NCBI GenBank assembly: GCA_030268105.1
Contig: BSDZ01000080.1
Span: 3,225,501 to 3,289,500 of the forward strand
Length of the DNA stretch: 64,000 nt
Origin: Volvox africanus
Taxonomy: Eukaryota > Chlorophyta > Chlorophyceae > Chlamydomonadales > Volvocaceae
Direction of reading: 5' to 3'
This document shows positions 35,709-49,300 of the stretch, piece by piece (within the stretch, counting starts at the first letter, position 1; each line of letters starts with the position of its first letter). The translations under genes were made by a program, and so were the position numbers. The notes beneath the pieces were generated by a model. That model worked only from the letters and a program-made list of their open reading frames with translations. It was not told the origin of the DNA and searched no databases.

Positions 35709-38700
35709 ATGCAAAGTGCACAGCCCGACCGAGCTTTTGAGGTATTCGTCAAGCGGACCCTCTCTGCTATCCAGAAGGAGTCATGGGGCCGCAGCAAGGA
35801 GTGCAAGGAGCTTCGGGAGATGTGCCAGGTGCGTCGTCCATGCGTTCAACACACACCCCGACCTGCCTCTAAACCCCGCCTTGCGAGCTATGACCCAAAA
35901 CTGAACGGCGCTACAAAGTCGTCTCTAATTCCACCCTCACCTTAGCCATGGGGCTTACACGGCTGGCCGCTGCCTCGGCGCTGACTTATGTGCCGTGTCC
36001 GATCAGCGCCTGAAACGCCTGTTCCCTTCTCCATTCACCTCCGCAGAACGTCCTAAACCTGCTGCACGATCACGAGCAGGGGCACCTGCAATACGAGGGT
36101 AGCCTAGCCGTCGCGGTTCTGGAGCCCTTGTACCTCGCCTGCGCGAGCTCCAATCCTAAAGTCCTCGAGGCCGCATTAGGCTGCCTGCACAAGCTGGTGG
36201 CTCACGCATGGCTGCAAGGCGAGAGCTCCTCGGGTGGCCAGGTCAATGACGCCGACGTGGTGTCACGGGTCATCCGTACCGTCATCCGCTGCGGCGAAAC
36301 TAACGCTGTGGAGGACATGCAGCTGGCCGTCATCCGCGCGCTGCTTACCTTTACGACTGCTGAGCATTTTGTAGCGCACGGTGATTGTCTACTGGCTGCT
36401 GTCCGAATGGTGTTTAACTTGGCGCTGGGTGCTGAGGACGATATCATCAAGCGCACCGCCAGCAATGCCCTGCTGCAGATGCTCAATACCATTACTAAAC
36501 GCGTCACAGCGTATCAGCTCTACGGCAGCAGCAGTGCAGCTACCAGCAGGCGCTCTTCACTTGACGGCAGCCTGGCGCATAGCCATAGTCAGCTGACGCC
36601 ACCTCCAGGTGGACCGGCTGGAGGGGCGTCGACAATAGAGGTGAAGGGAACCACAGAGCGGGCGCAGCTGCACAAGTCGGGGCGAGGTCTGGTGGAGGAG
36701 CAGCAGGCGACGGAAGCAGCCCTTGCCGCCGCTGCCGCTGCGGCGGCCGCACGGTGGGTTGCCAGTGGCGGCAGCAAAGCGGACTCAGCGCGGCTAACGG
36801 ATAGCACGGGCGTCGGGGACGTCCTCTTGCCGCCAGTGTCACAGCCATCTTTGTCCAACACCCCTTCGGGCATGCTGTCCCCTTCGGACGGCGGCCTGCA
36901 GATGACGCCATCGGCTGGCGGAACAGTTCTTGTTGGGAGATTTCCCCAGCAAGATGGGGATGGGGACGGGACACCGGCGCGTGACAGCAACCGCACGGCC
37001 CAACTGGCAATCTTAGCAGAACAACGGGACTTGGTGGGGCTTGAGGCAGCTTTAATGCCCATCGCAGGTCTAGATGAGGGCCTCAACGCGAGCGAGGAGG
37101 AGGGTCCGGTGGTCGGGCGGTTGCGACATCCGGTCCGCTGCAGTGAGGACGGCGTCGGACCATCTGATGCAGCACGGGGCGCGGATGATGTTGATAGCAG
37201 TAGCAGCAGCAGTAACGCTAGTGGTCACTCCACGGGCCCGACGTACAGCCTACGCACGACCAGTTTAGCACTGCCTCACGGCTACGTGCCGCCCTCGCCG
37301 CCACCGCCACTGCCCCCGATTCAGCCTTCAGCGGGCCGCAGCAGTGCCAGTGGTGCGCCTCCGCTATCGCTGGCTTTGAGTTCACCCGTCGGAGTGGGGG
37401 GTTCCGCACTGGAAAGTCCGCTCATGAGTGACGCTGCGACGGGGACGCCATTGCCAACCGCTCCGGACAGCTCCTCCCTGCCCACAAGGACCTCACAACA
37501 GTCTCAACGCCGATTAGGGCAACAGCTTTCCCTCGTGTCCTCCTCCCACCAATCAGGGCATCATCATCATCATCATCACTCGCGTCACCACCACAATTCA
37601 GGGGGGGCCCATCGCAGCCACGGCCCTCGGCCGCTGCGAACCCCTGAGCGCGATGTGCTGTTAGTGATGACGGCCTTTTGTCGGCTCGCTTCCAGGGAGG
37701 GAGGCGTAACAGAGGTGGACAAATATCTGGCGGTGAGTATGATTGTGTCAAGCGAGGGAGGCCGGGCGGTATACGACACGGCGCTATGTTCACGGGCGGG
37801 TCTGAAAGAGCAGGGGAAGCCGGAGACTGCTGAGATGTACGGCTTGGCTCTTGCTTTCTTTGGATTCCCAGGATTTGTTTGGCGTTGCCTAGGAGTCCTG
37901 CAATTGGGCTGGATAGAGCAGGGTTCGGCGTCTAGAGGCGTAATTGTATGCAGGTGTTTTTGTTGTCAACGGGGGTAGACAAAATGACCGATATGCGGAC
38001 GAAGTAGTCGGTGTGTAAAACCATGTACGGCAGTGTCCTCGAAGGCTTAGCCCATGCACTCCATGATGATTTTGCGATGACTAGCCTGGCCCACAGTTGT
38101 TGAGATAGCTGGAGGGGGATCGCACACCCTTGCCAGGCTAAAGCTGGCATGGGCCGGGTGCCGGACGAACGAACGAACGAACGAATGTGTTATAGAGGGA
38201 TGCACGAGTGTTATAGTGTTCACGTGCTTCCCATCCCTCTCATCTCCCGCCACTCTTCCTTCGACCTCTTCTGCAGGCTGGTAAGCTGCTGGCATTGGAG
38301 CTGGTTGTCAAGGTGCTTCAGAACCCCATACATTGGTGCGTGAGAGCGAGCGAGCAGCGCCCACTGGGCGGCGTGGGACTGGGCCGCTAGGCTATTGGCC
38401 GCATAGGCAGGGTCCTGAGTCTGGGGACCTTAGCTTTCTCATCATCATGGGCTGTGCCGCCGGGAACGCGCTAGGATCGCGTTCCGGGATCGCACGCACG
38501 CTGCATGTGCGGCTTATACTGAAATGGCCTCCAATCACCCCCACACACACTCCTTTCGAGTCAATCCGCTGCTGCTCCGCACCTCGCGTTGTTTGTTTCC
38601 GCATCGCAGCTGGGACAACGTGCGGGATGAGTTCGTGCGCCACCTGCACCGCCCCCTTTGCCTAATGCTGCTGCGGAACTGCTCGCCTTCCGAGGCGACT

Positions 38701-41700
38701 GCGTTCCAACTGGCACTGAAATTGCTCACGGCGTTGCTGTTGCAGCCCAAGCTGCGCAAGGGTCTTAAGGTGCGGGAGTGTGTAGGCAGTTAGGGACAAG
38801 GGCCGGAGGCGCTTAGTACATTTTCAGATGCCGGAAATGTAATTCATAAATTTCTTTAATTTCCCCTCTCTCTGGCCCGGCCGCTTTCGCTTTATCAATT
38901 TGCCGTCGAATCTCTTATTGCGTTGTAACCGAGAGAATATTCGTGGGATTGCTGGGCGCTACCAGGCCGAGCTGGGCGCCTTCTACCCCCTACTGCTACT
39001 GCGGCCGCTGGAGGTGGAGCAGATTGGGGTGACTGAGCTGGCGCCTGTCGCGTCCGCGGTGCCCTGCCTGGCCGGGCTGTGCTCCGAACCGCAGCTGCTG
39101 GTGGACCTGTTCGTCAACTACGACTGCGACCTGAAGGCGCCCAACCTATACGAGCGGACGGTGCAGGTAACTCTACAAGTTAAATACGGAAACTTAAATT
39201 ACACGTTGTTACATGCGACTGCTGCCACTGCGCCGCCGGCACCTTCGCCTGTCTTAACACTTTCCCACACCTCCATACCCACGCGGTCCCTGTCCCGCTT
39301 AAGGCCTTGTCCAAGCTGTCTCAACGCACGGAGCTGGATGGCCCGCCGCCCCCCGCCGGCCCCAAGCAACAGGAGCTTGCCAGGCAGCTCGCTTCGGTGC
39401 GCGACACTGCGCTCCGTTGCCTGCTATCAGTAGTCAATTGCCTTGACGTGTGGTCGGCGCCACTGAAGGAACAGGGCCCGGAGGGTGCAGAGAAGCCCGG
39501 GGGGGCCGGCGGTCGGGGAGCTGCCACGGGGCAGCAGGACGAGACCAGGGAAAGCGAAAGCGAAAGCGGGGCGGGCTCCTTGGCGACGGTGTCGGCCGGG
39601 ACAGGGACGGGGTTACGCGCAAACGGGAGCACGACTGCGGCCGGCACGGGCGCGTCCGAGGCGGAGAGATTTGAGGCGGTCAAGGTGACGAAGAGCAGCC
39701 TCACCCGCGGGCTGTCCATGTTTAACGGTGGCAACCCCGTGAAAGCCATGCGCTTCCTGATCTCCAGGTGGGCGTTGGGGGGAGGGTGATTAAAACGGAT
39801 GGAGTGGGCATTGGGGTGCTGGAGGCTGTTGAGGAGGTGCCCTTAGCCATGCACCTGTTTTGGTGGTTGCGGACCATTGTCCCTAACGTTCTTCCTGGCG
39901 CTGCATTTCCGGGGACAACCTGCATCGTTACTTTGACTCAGGAAGGGTTTTGACTCGAAGGGTTTTGACTCTTCCGTAACATTCCTTCTGTTGTCATAAG
40001 GTCGCTTTACTTTGCTGTTTCCTGGATGCCCCCACCTTCTCGCCATCGTGTTGATTAGCGGGTTGGTGGAGGACAGTCCCGCGGGTGTGGCCGTATTCCT
40101 GCGGGCGCATGCCTCCGACCTTGACCCCACTGCCATGGGCGAGTACCTGGGTCACCACGAAGACCTCGAATTGGCAGCCATGCACGCATATGTGGACCAG
40201 GAGAGGTGCGCGGGACGTTTAGTGGCTGCTGAGTTTGTGGCTGCGTGGCTGTGTGTGTGGGGGGGGAGGGTGTACTATTGGATTCAAAGTTCTTGCACCC
40301 GTTTCGGATTGTGAATTGTTAGTGCAAAGAAAGGGGTCGGGAATACGATAAGTGGGCGGGCGAGTGGGGGGAGGCTCTGGGAGGCTCGGTCTGCGAACTT
40401 ACAGCGCGTTGGGCTCTGCGCGTTTCCAAATGCATCCTTACGAACCCTTAGGGTTTTGAGCCTCAGGTAGCTCAGGCCCTTTCCGGAGAAGGCGGGCAGC
40501 TCTTCCTCTCCCACGTTTCATGTTCAGCGAGGCATTGCAGCGACATCAGCAGTGTTGATCATTGGTGATCGCGCACGCAGACGCTTGGCTTACTAGCTCT
40601 GCCTTTGCCTTCACACCGTTCACGCATGTACGCAGGTTCGGCGGCATGTCCATTGATGCCGCGCTGCGCAGCTTCCTGATGCCCTTTCGACTGCCGGGAG
40701 AAGCGCAGAAGATCGACCGCCTGATGGAGGCCTTTGCGGAGCGCTACGTGCACGATAACGCGGGAGTCTTCCGAAACGCGGACGCCGCGTATGTGTTGGC
40801 TTTCGCGGTAATCATGCTCAACACGGACGCGCACAATCCTCTGGCGGAGCGACGATTGGACCGGGCAGGCTTTGTGGCTATGACGTCATTGCCGACGGAG
40901 GATGGTGGTGGCGGCGTGTACGAGCCTGCGTTGCCGGTGCGGGAGCTGGAGGGTATATATGACCGCATCGTCGCAAAAGAGATTGTGGTTCGGTCGGCGC
41001 CGGCGGGAGGAGCCGGCCGAGGGTCAGCGGGAGGCACTACGGGCGGGAAACGCGGTGGTGGCGGCCGCGGCGGTGCTGGCAACAAGCTGGCGGCGGCGCT
41101 GGGGCTGCGTGCACTCGTCGCGCCGTTCCGGAGTGCGAATGGGGTGGATCGAAAGCAGGTACGTACTGCGAGCAGCACTGCACCTGAGGCTGAGGCTGAG
41201 GCTGAGGCTGAGGCTGAGGCTGAGGCTGAGGCTGAGGCTGAGGCTGAGGCTGAGGCTGAGGCTGAGGCTGAGGCTGAGGCTGAGGCTGAGGCTGAGGCTG
41301 AGGCTGAGGCTGAGGCTCTTGTGGGGAGACCCAAAGCGCTTGGATGCAACGGGCAATAGCAGCGAGGGTGGGGGGTCCTGCTGCTGGAGCTTGCCTGCTT
41401 GCATACCCACCCAGCCCTTTACCGCAATCATACTCGTGCGGGCAGCGCACCGGAAAGGCCGTTTGCGTTTGCAGAGACAAGGTGCAAGACAATGCCACGA
41501 TATATAAACGCGTCGCGTATTTTAGCGGCGGCGCGACGTGGCCGGGTGATAAGCCTCGTGATACTAAGCGGAACGAAACTGTCGGAACTGAGGCCAGAGG
41601 GAGGCGGTGAATAAGACCATGGCGCTGTTGGTCCGGCCCTCATTGGTATTGTTAATGATTATGGTGCTTCAGGTGAGCAACGCGGAGCGGCAGAGGCAGC

Positions 41701-44700
41701 AGATGATGGAGCTGGCGGAGCTGGCAGTGGCGCGTGGCGGAGACAGTGGCAGTACGGGCCCCTGCCTCAGCGCCACCTGGCACAGCTGCACCCATGCTGC
41801 ACACACCCGGCCCATGCTGACCGTCAGTGGGGAGACTCTGACCGCTGCGTTGGTGGCGGTACTGCCGCACGTACCTGATGCTCAGGCCGTGCTGAGGGCG
41901 CTGGTAACGTTGGCAGAGCTGGCGGGGCTGATGGGACTAGAAGAGATGTGTGAAGCCGCGGTGGCGGCAGTGGCGGCTGCCGCCAGCGTGGCAGCGCCGG
42001 CGCCCTTCGGCACAGCTGCCGCAGCACGGCAACTGGCAGCTTTGCGTGCGCTCCTGGGCGCCGTCGCCAACCCCGAAGCCGGCCAGCTCGGCAGCGCCTG
42101 GACCATAATTCTGCGGACGGCTTCGGAGCTTGAGGCACTGGTGCGGGTCGTAACACGGCCACAGCAGCCCGGGGAGACGGGAGTGGCGTTCATGTCGCCG
42201 CCATCGGCCGCGGCAGGCGGTGGTGGTGGCACTGTCATCGGGGAGCCTGGAGCCGCTACTAGCAGCGCGGGCGGCACCAGCTTGCTGACAAAGGTCTTCG
42301 GCGGGTTGTGGGGTGCCGGTGGTAGCCTTGCCGGTGGCGGGTCGGGCGGGGCTCGGGCGACAAGCAATGGCTCGGCGGGCCGTGGTGGCCGTGGCGGTGG
42401 CGGCAGCGCTGCCGCCTCAGCTGCCCACCATAAGGACAACGCCAGGTTGCCGCCGCCACCGGTACGCGTCATGCCAGGATCGGCGATGGTGATGTGGGCG
42501 GTGACGGACGGCCGTCAGGTCATCGAGCAGGTGCGAACATTTCGCAGGAGATGGACTAGGCGGACCCGACCTCTGACGGCGCCGATGTTCTCTGCGAAGT
42601 GGGATCATAGTATTGGTGCTGCATTCGCTTCCATACGTCCGCAGGCTGACGACCATTCAACACACACTTGACCATCACCGCATGTAGATTGCATACCATA
42701 CCGCACCTTTAGCTGTGTCCCCTTCCAACGCTCCTAGACCACCGGATGTTGGGGTCGTGCGTCGTGTGATTACGGACTGGGCGGGGCGGGGTGGGGCGGG
42801 CGCATGCACAGTCGCCTGTGTCCCTGCTACTCTAAAAGTGCGTCTCCCCGGTTCACTCCGATGTTGCTTCTTATATCGTCGGCAGGTTTACACCCGCAGC
42901 GCTAGTTTGGACGGCGAGGCCGTGGTGGTGTTCGTGCGGGCGCTGTGCGCAGTCAGCAGGGAGGAACTGGACGCACAGCGCCCGCGTGTGTACAGCCTCC
43001 AGCGCTTGGTCGAGGTGCGCAGGGTCGGGGAAGGAGACCCGGAATGGAGTCGCGGTGCAGGGAGGTCATATGCTCAGGGACGACTTGGGCGGTTGGACGG
43101 AGTATCGTTTGATTGGGCAGGGGCCGTTCGATTGGCGCATCACTGCATCTAAACCGATCAGCTGCGAAACAGCGGCCAAGTCGGCCGATAGAAAGATGAC
43201 CCTTCTCCGCCCGCCCTCCGCAATGTTTTGGCGTCACACATGCACCGTTGAATGCATCTGGTTGTCTGTCACTTAGGTACTGGGTACTGGTTCCACCTCT
43301 GCCTCATCGACTTGGTGCGCACCTCAAATACGCCACAGGTGGCACATCTCAACCTGGCTGGCCGCATCCGCCTCATCTGGTCCAAGCTGTGGGCTGTCTT
43401 GTCCGCGCACTTGGTCATGGCTGCCTGCCACAGTCAGCAGCCCATCGCCGCACAGGCGGTTGACGCACTACGCAGCCTCGCAGGCCGGGTTTTGGAGCGC
43501 GAGCAGCTCCAGCTGCAGCGCGCTAACGCGGGCGTAGCCAGCCGCGGCGGCGCCAGCACCACCGGCGGTGTTGCTTGTGGTGGCAGCTCTGGGCTAGCAG
43601 CTGTTGCGCCGCAGGCTCTGACCCAGTCCACGTGGGGATCTTCCGAGGGAGCGTTGCGGCCGTTCGTAGCGGTGCTGCGGCTATCGGATGACCCCAGCAT
43701 CCGGGCTATGGCGTTAGCGACTGTGGCAGGCATTATGACGTCTCACGCCCGCGGGCTGGGCGCTGGCTGGCGGGTGGCCATGGAGGCACTGCGGCGCGCC
43801 TCTGAAGACGTCTCGCAGGCGGTTTATGAGCAGGCCCTGGGGGCGCTGGAGGTGGCGGTGGCGGCCCTATTCAGGGCGGCGACGGCAGCAGCACCGGCCC
43901 TGCGGCATTCGTCAGCGGTGCCGCTCACGGCCGCTTGCGGGGAGGCCACTGCTGCTAACGCGGCAGCCGCGTCCGCGCCACCGCCGCCGCCTGGGCATGA
44001 CTGTTACCGTGAGACGCTGCGCGCTGTTCTGACTGCAATTCGCAACCCCCATCATTTGGATCGTGCGCCGCAGGCAGTTCAGCTGCTGGTGCAGGTGGGT
44101 GAGCGGCTGGTGGCACAGCCTACACCGCTGCTGAAGCAGACTGGAGGCAGCGGCGGCGTGCCCTCCTCCGGCTTCCCTTCATCTCATGCCTCCCTGCAAC
44201 AGCTGCAGTCACAGTCTTCAGCACCGCAACAACCCCTGGAGTCGCCCGCCAACGGGGCTGCCAACAGTTCTCTTAGCTCTCCTGCGTACCGGTCTCTCCT
44301 CGATCGACTGGCGGCACTGCCGCAACATTCACGGCCCACGACTCCAGCAGAGGACTGGGCGCTGCTGATGGAGGTGGTCGCGGAGGTGGCTGCAACGCCG
44401 TCGGCGCCTCGGCTGGCGGCAGCAGGGCTAGAAGCCTCCCTGGATCTCATGCGCCGCCACAGCGCTGCCTGGGGCGTGCGTGCGTGGCGCGTGATGCTAC
44501 ACCGGGTGGTGGCGGCGGTAGCATTCCGGGTGCCGCCAGCGCTGGACCCGGTCGCCTACCCAGCGGAGGCAGCCGCCGCTGCGGCAGCGGGGTTACCGCT
44601 TGAGTCAATCTCCGCTAGCTTCGTGGCGCGCGTGGACCGGCTGTTCCCGCTGATGTGCAACCAGCTGGTGCTACTCGCGGATGCGCCGATGGCACTGGCA

Positions 44701-46608
44701 CGGGACACGGAGCTGCACGGCCGCCACCGCCGCTGGTCTTACGGAAGTGACGATGACGACAGCGACGAGCTGCGCTTAGGCGGCTGCGATGGCAACGGCG
44801 GCAGGGCGGATTTGTATCGGGAACTATTGGCGCTGCTAGCGGAGACGTGCCTGGGCTGGTTCCGCCATCCCGCCGAAGCGGTGGCGCGGGTGGGTCTCAG
44901 CAGTCTGTCCCACCTGCTCGAGGTGACCGGAGGCGTGGTGCTGCCGTCGCCGTTGCCCGCGGAAGGCTCTTCAACGGCACCGGTATCCCCTGGGTCCTCG
45001 TTGCAGCAGCAGCAACAACACCTGCAGCGAGGTTGGGATGTGCTCATTCCGCGGCTGTCATCGACGCTAGGCTTGGAACTGGACCTTATAACGCAGTTTG
45101 CCGTGCGACTGCGGTTTCAGCAGCAGCAGCAGCAGCAGCAGGCTGCTGCCCTGTCTGCAGCGGCTGTGACGCCGCGGCCGCTGTTCACCGTTCCCCGGCC
45201 AGCTCTGGATCCCGAGGTGCGGAGGCTGCGGTGTCGGTGTCGCATGGCTGTGCTGCTACAACGCACACTGTGCGAGCATACCGCACGGCGGGCGGAGCAG
45301 CTCCCCTGGAGTGTTACGCATCAGCTGGTGGTGCTTCTGGTTGGCATGGTGCGACGGCTGATGACCTTCAACATGCGGGAAGATCTGCCCCCCGAAGTGC
45401 TGATGGAGCAGCAACAGCAGCTTCTAAATTTGCAGGGACGTCGCCACGTGGAATTGCAGGGAAATTCCGAAGAGGGTCTTGGGACGGGGAAGGACCCGGC
45501 GGGGGCAGATGCAGCGGCGGCGCCGGTCGGTGAGGCGGCGGCGGCGGCTAATGGGGAAGGCTGGGGCGAAGGCTGGGATGACGGGTGGGACGACGGAGAG
45601 GTCGACAGCGAATGTTTACCTGCGGAATCGGGCACGCGTATTGAAGTGGGCACGAGCATGGGGCAGGGGCAGGGGCAGGGGCAGGGCGGTGAAGATGGAG
45701 ATGCGACGGATAATGGGATACTTCCCAATGGCGGCCTCGCCGGTGTCCCCTCTCTGAAGTCGCCGGTCCGCAAGGGTGACGACGCAACGGAGCTGTCATC
45801 ATCCGACGCGGCAGGACAGGGCGGTGCCGATAAGGCCGCCAAGCTGCAGCCCGAGGACGCTGCTGAAGTGGCGACGGCCGAAGGTCACGAAACTGACGAG
45901 ACCGAGGCGCCGACCTCGACCGCGACGGTGCCAGCTACGGCTGATGCTGAGGCTGGTGCAGCGGCGATCGCAGCAGCCGCACCGGGTCCTGCCCTACCTG
46001 GCGCTCGGCTAAAACTTTCCGGCCCGCACCTGCAGCTCACCTCCGCCACCAGCCACGACGGAATGCGGCCTGCGCTAGCGAGGCTGGAGGTAGAGGCAGC
46101 GGATGCAACCATCACGCTGCTGCTTAGCTGCGCAGAGACAGCGTCGTTGTCTGCTGCGGTAGAACGGCGCCGTGAAGCTTGTGTGCAGCTGGAAACCTTT
46201 TGTCGGCACATCATCACATGCAGTGTCGCTGCGCACACGTTGGCGGCAACAACGGCGACGTCGTCGTCGGGTGTGCGGCACGCCGCGTCGTTGGATATAT
46301 CACAGGAGCCCGCCGCGCTGGACCCAGATCTTCCGGGCAGCAGCTGGGACCACGCAGTCCGTGCTCCGGTGTTGGCAAGGGCCATCCGTGTGTTACTCAT
46401 GCTTGATACATCGGAGGGCGACAAAAGCGCCGCTGCGGTTGGGGCCTCAGGAGGTGCAGCGCCAGAGCATCAGCAGGCCCGGCAGTTGGCGCTGCTCCCA
46501 GACGTGTTGACGCTGCTACGCAGCCACCAGCCGGTGGTGCGAGGCGCAGTGGCGGATTACCTTGAGGTGATAGTGGGGCCACGGCTGCAGCGGTTGCTGG
46601 CACAGTGA
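35709..46608 (+). CDS. BIG-type Sec7 ARF guanine-nucleotide exchange factor
   Basis: Eleven exons (35709-35828, 36047-37732, 38277-38335, 38610-38769, 38966-39166, 39304-39767, 40059-40205, 40636-41158, 41673-42530, 42886-43014, 43339-46608) join in phase to about 2538 residues, longer than typical BIG proteins (~1750). The N-terminal DCB region includes [19 protein letters not shown]. The HUS box reads [18 protein letters not shown]. The Sec7 domain (about residues 885-1075) has [25 protein letters not shown] and [12 protein letters not shown] with the catalytic glutamate finger intact, then [18 protein letters not shown]. The HDS region has [19 protein letters not shown]. These factors load GTP on ARF at the trans-Golgi/endosome for vesicle budding. 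The extra length is low complexity: a poly-His stretch near 37560-37600 and long Ala/Gly/Gln-rich loops in exons 2 and 11. Exon 11 is taken as a single exon, though small in-frame introns cannot be excluded. Confidence 0.93.
41186..41317 (+). repeat. (GAGGCT)22 hexanucleotide array
   Basis: 22 perfect copies of GAGGCT within the intron after the Sec7 exon, starting 27 bases past its donor (GTACGT at 41159). Confidence 0.95.
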
Positions 46609-46813
46609 TGTGGGGACGTGGGGAGGCGCGTTCTGTTTCTGAGAGTCGGTTTAGGGCAGCTGTTCTGCGAGTGGGCCAGGTGTGGTCTCCGTGGCTCTGG
46701 GGTGCTAAAAAGAGGTGCTAGAAAGAGGTGCTCAACGTCTCTGCGCATTATCATATGTATCTTGTGGCTAGGAACATGGAGGGTTCTGGACGTGGTAGCT
46801 ACCCCGCAGATGC

Positions 46814-46829
46814 TGTAATGCCCCTGTAA
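46814..46829 (+). terminator. Two TGTAA polyadenylation words of the BIG gene
   Basis: TGTAA at 46814-46818 and again at 46825-46829, about 205-220 bases after the stop codon, matching the green algal poly(A) signal. Confidence 0.65.
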
Positions 46830-49300
46830 GCCCTTGTGAAACTTTCAACGGAGAGAGACGGCTTTCCCTTAATAGGTTTGTAAGGGCGTGTCACCGAGAG
46901 TGAAGATAAGTACGAGGACGCCGCTGCTCGCGCAGCAGAGGCTGCGATTCGTCCTCGACCTGAGATGTGGCGTCTGTCTAACCCTAAGTTAACAGACTGC
47001 CATCGGGTCCCGCCATCACATGGCCATAGCACTGCGGGGCTTGAAATAGTACGCGGATCAGGGGTGTATGGGGGCCGATTGCTGACGCTATCCTCCGGCC
47101 GGAGCCATGATGTAGCGCCTGCATTACCCCCTGGTGTGTTGACCGGTTACATTCGGTGACCCGCCATGCTGCCGTTTAGTGTGCATGGCAGTGCGATGGG
47201 TGCACGCGGTGCCAGCCGAACAAGTAGCTGGCTAGGTAACAAGATTGGACCAGACGAGACAGAAGGAGGGCTTATCGCAGGTATCGGTCCCGCGGTTTTT
47301 GTTTGAGGTTGCAACTTTTTAGCAGCAGACGGTTCGAACCTTTTCGCTTGGATGGAGCCTTTAAGCGTTTTCAGAGAAGCAAACTAGCGACCATTACAAG
47401 GACGGGTGAATGCACCGTACCAACATCTGGGATGTCGGGTGCTGGAGCGTGTTGAGCGTGTTGCGGATTTTGGTGGTGTGTAGATTTTGTTGTAAGATGG
47501 GGCCCAGTTGTGTCCATGAGATAGTGGGTATTGCGTGAATGGGGGGAGGTGCGAGGTGACGGAATTTCCCATCCATTGTTCCAGTAACTGACTGGCAGCT
47601 TATCCCGGGGGGGGGGGGGGAAAGAGATGCCACGTGGGCGTCTCGACGTGACACTGCACGCCAGGAGGAGTTCAACTTGGTTCGGATTTTTCTGCATGTG
47701 CCCGGGAAGGAGTGGGATAAGCTTCCCTTCGTAAGGACCGAGTGTCTGGGGAGGCTTCACGTGAAGCCAGCCGCTGATCTGCGATGCGGAATTGTCTCTC
47801 TCCTCACGATGTGACCTATTCAACGGTCAATATGCATGTGTAAGTCGAGTGTACCTTTTCGTCGCCTTCATATATATTGCATTTCACGGTGCTACTGGTG
47901 CCCCTCTGACAGCTTAATAGTCGTAACCTAGTAGGGGCTGACCACGTTGACATCACACCCCGTGACAGGCCCTCGCCGCCTCCTGTGTTGACCCCCAGAC
48001 CAAGAAGAGTCCCTGCGTTCCTATCACCCGCAGCACCCGAATCCTTTCCCGGCAGCCTATATAAACTGGTGGACGTGGAGAGCTGTCTTTGGAGCCCCAC
48101 GGGGCAGGTTGACCCAACAAGTACAAGCTCCTTTTGTTCAGCAAAAGGTGTATAATAGTTTCATTACATTCCACGCGAAGGTCAAGTCAGATGTATACGG
48201 ATGACCTTATCCCTACGCCAGTACCCTGCGCTGTGCAGCATATTACGCCGGCGGGTGAATCCACAGCCGTAACCACATGCAAGCGACTTCTTCAGATCAC
48301 CAATCGCGGCTGCATGGCCTTGCATGTGAGGTTAACCCACAACGTCTCTGAAACCCACCGGCGGCGAGCTGTGCAAATCTGGGGCACATAACATGCTTAC
48401 CGCCGGACAATTTTTGCCAAAACGATGGTCACTAAACTTCCTCATCACCTCTAAACTTGCAAGGGGCCGGTCCCTCCTCCATACGCACATCCCTCGGGAG
48501 CCACGGCAGAAGCGCCGGTTCATGGCCTAAGTGGGGAGATAAGAAAAAGAACAAAAAGCGATAGCCCAGGAAGAACGTGAAACAGTCAACGCGGAATACG
48601 AGTGCTATCAGCGCGAGAGGAAAGTATATTTTGTTTAAATCCTTTAGCCGAAATAAGCCACCGGCGAAAAACATGCAAACGGGGAATTTCCAAGATCGTA
48701 ATCCAGATTCATTACCCGAGCTTTGGGGTTCGGGGTGGGGTGGGGTGGGGGGTGATGCCGTTCAAGAAGCGCGTCACAAGCCCACGACATCAAAGCAGTG
48801 AGTGCCTCTGGAACGTTCACAGCAGTCCTCCAACCGACGCAAAGCTCCATCCCACACTTGTCATAGGCTCGTCTGGACAAGTTGCGTTTGTTCTTATAAT
48901 TGGTGATTCCTTAATTCCCTTCCAATGCAGAACTGATCGTCCAACAGCTGATCCGAAACCATAGCGGGAGGGGCTGGGAAGGGGACGGGAGAAGCTATCA
49001 CTCACATAGCCCAGCTCCTCCAACCTTTCCTCCGCCCCCGGTGTGGCTTCGCAGCCCCTCTCAACCCAGCTCCTGCCCTCATCACAGCAACCGGCCCCCG
49101 AAAAGCGAGCAGCGAGCAGCCCACCCGACAAAGAAGCGAGAATTTAGGGTTTCTTAAAACCCTAAATTCTCATAGAGTTTAGGGTTTTTTAAAGATAGAC
49201 AAGCATAAAAACAATACGTGTGCTCCATCCTGCTTGCTGGGCACTTCCAGCTCCAGCACTCCAGCACTCCGCATCGGCCTTGAAATGAACTTGGCTCAGC
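46830..49300. other. Convergent intergenic region, BIG / PPC2
   Basis: 2.5 kb without a recognisable gene. It holds a run of 14 G at 47607-47620 and the telomere-like inverted repeat at 49141-49194. Confidence 0.45.
49141..49194. repeat. Telomere-like TTTAGGG units in inverted orientation
   Basis: AATTTAGGGTTT at 49141 is followed after a few bases by AAACCCTAAATT, making an inverted repeat, and then by another GTTTAGGGTTTTTT at 49177. It lies about 110 bp from the stop codon of PPC2. Confidence 0.75.

Noticed and set aside
41024..41498. Minus-strand Ser-Leu and Gln-Pro repeat proteins
   Set aside because: Shadows of the GAGGCT array within a BIG intron.
47326..47340. GGTTCGAACC as a tRNA B box
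   Set aside because: The flanking five bases do not form a T stem and no acceptor or D arm is present at the right distance.
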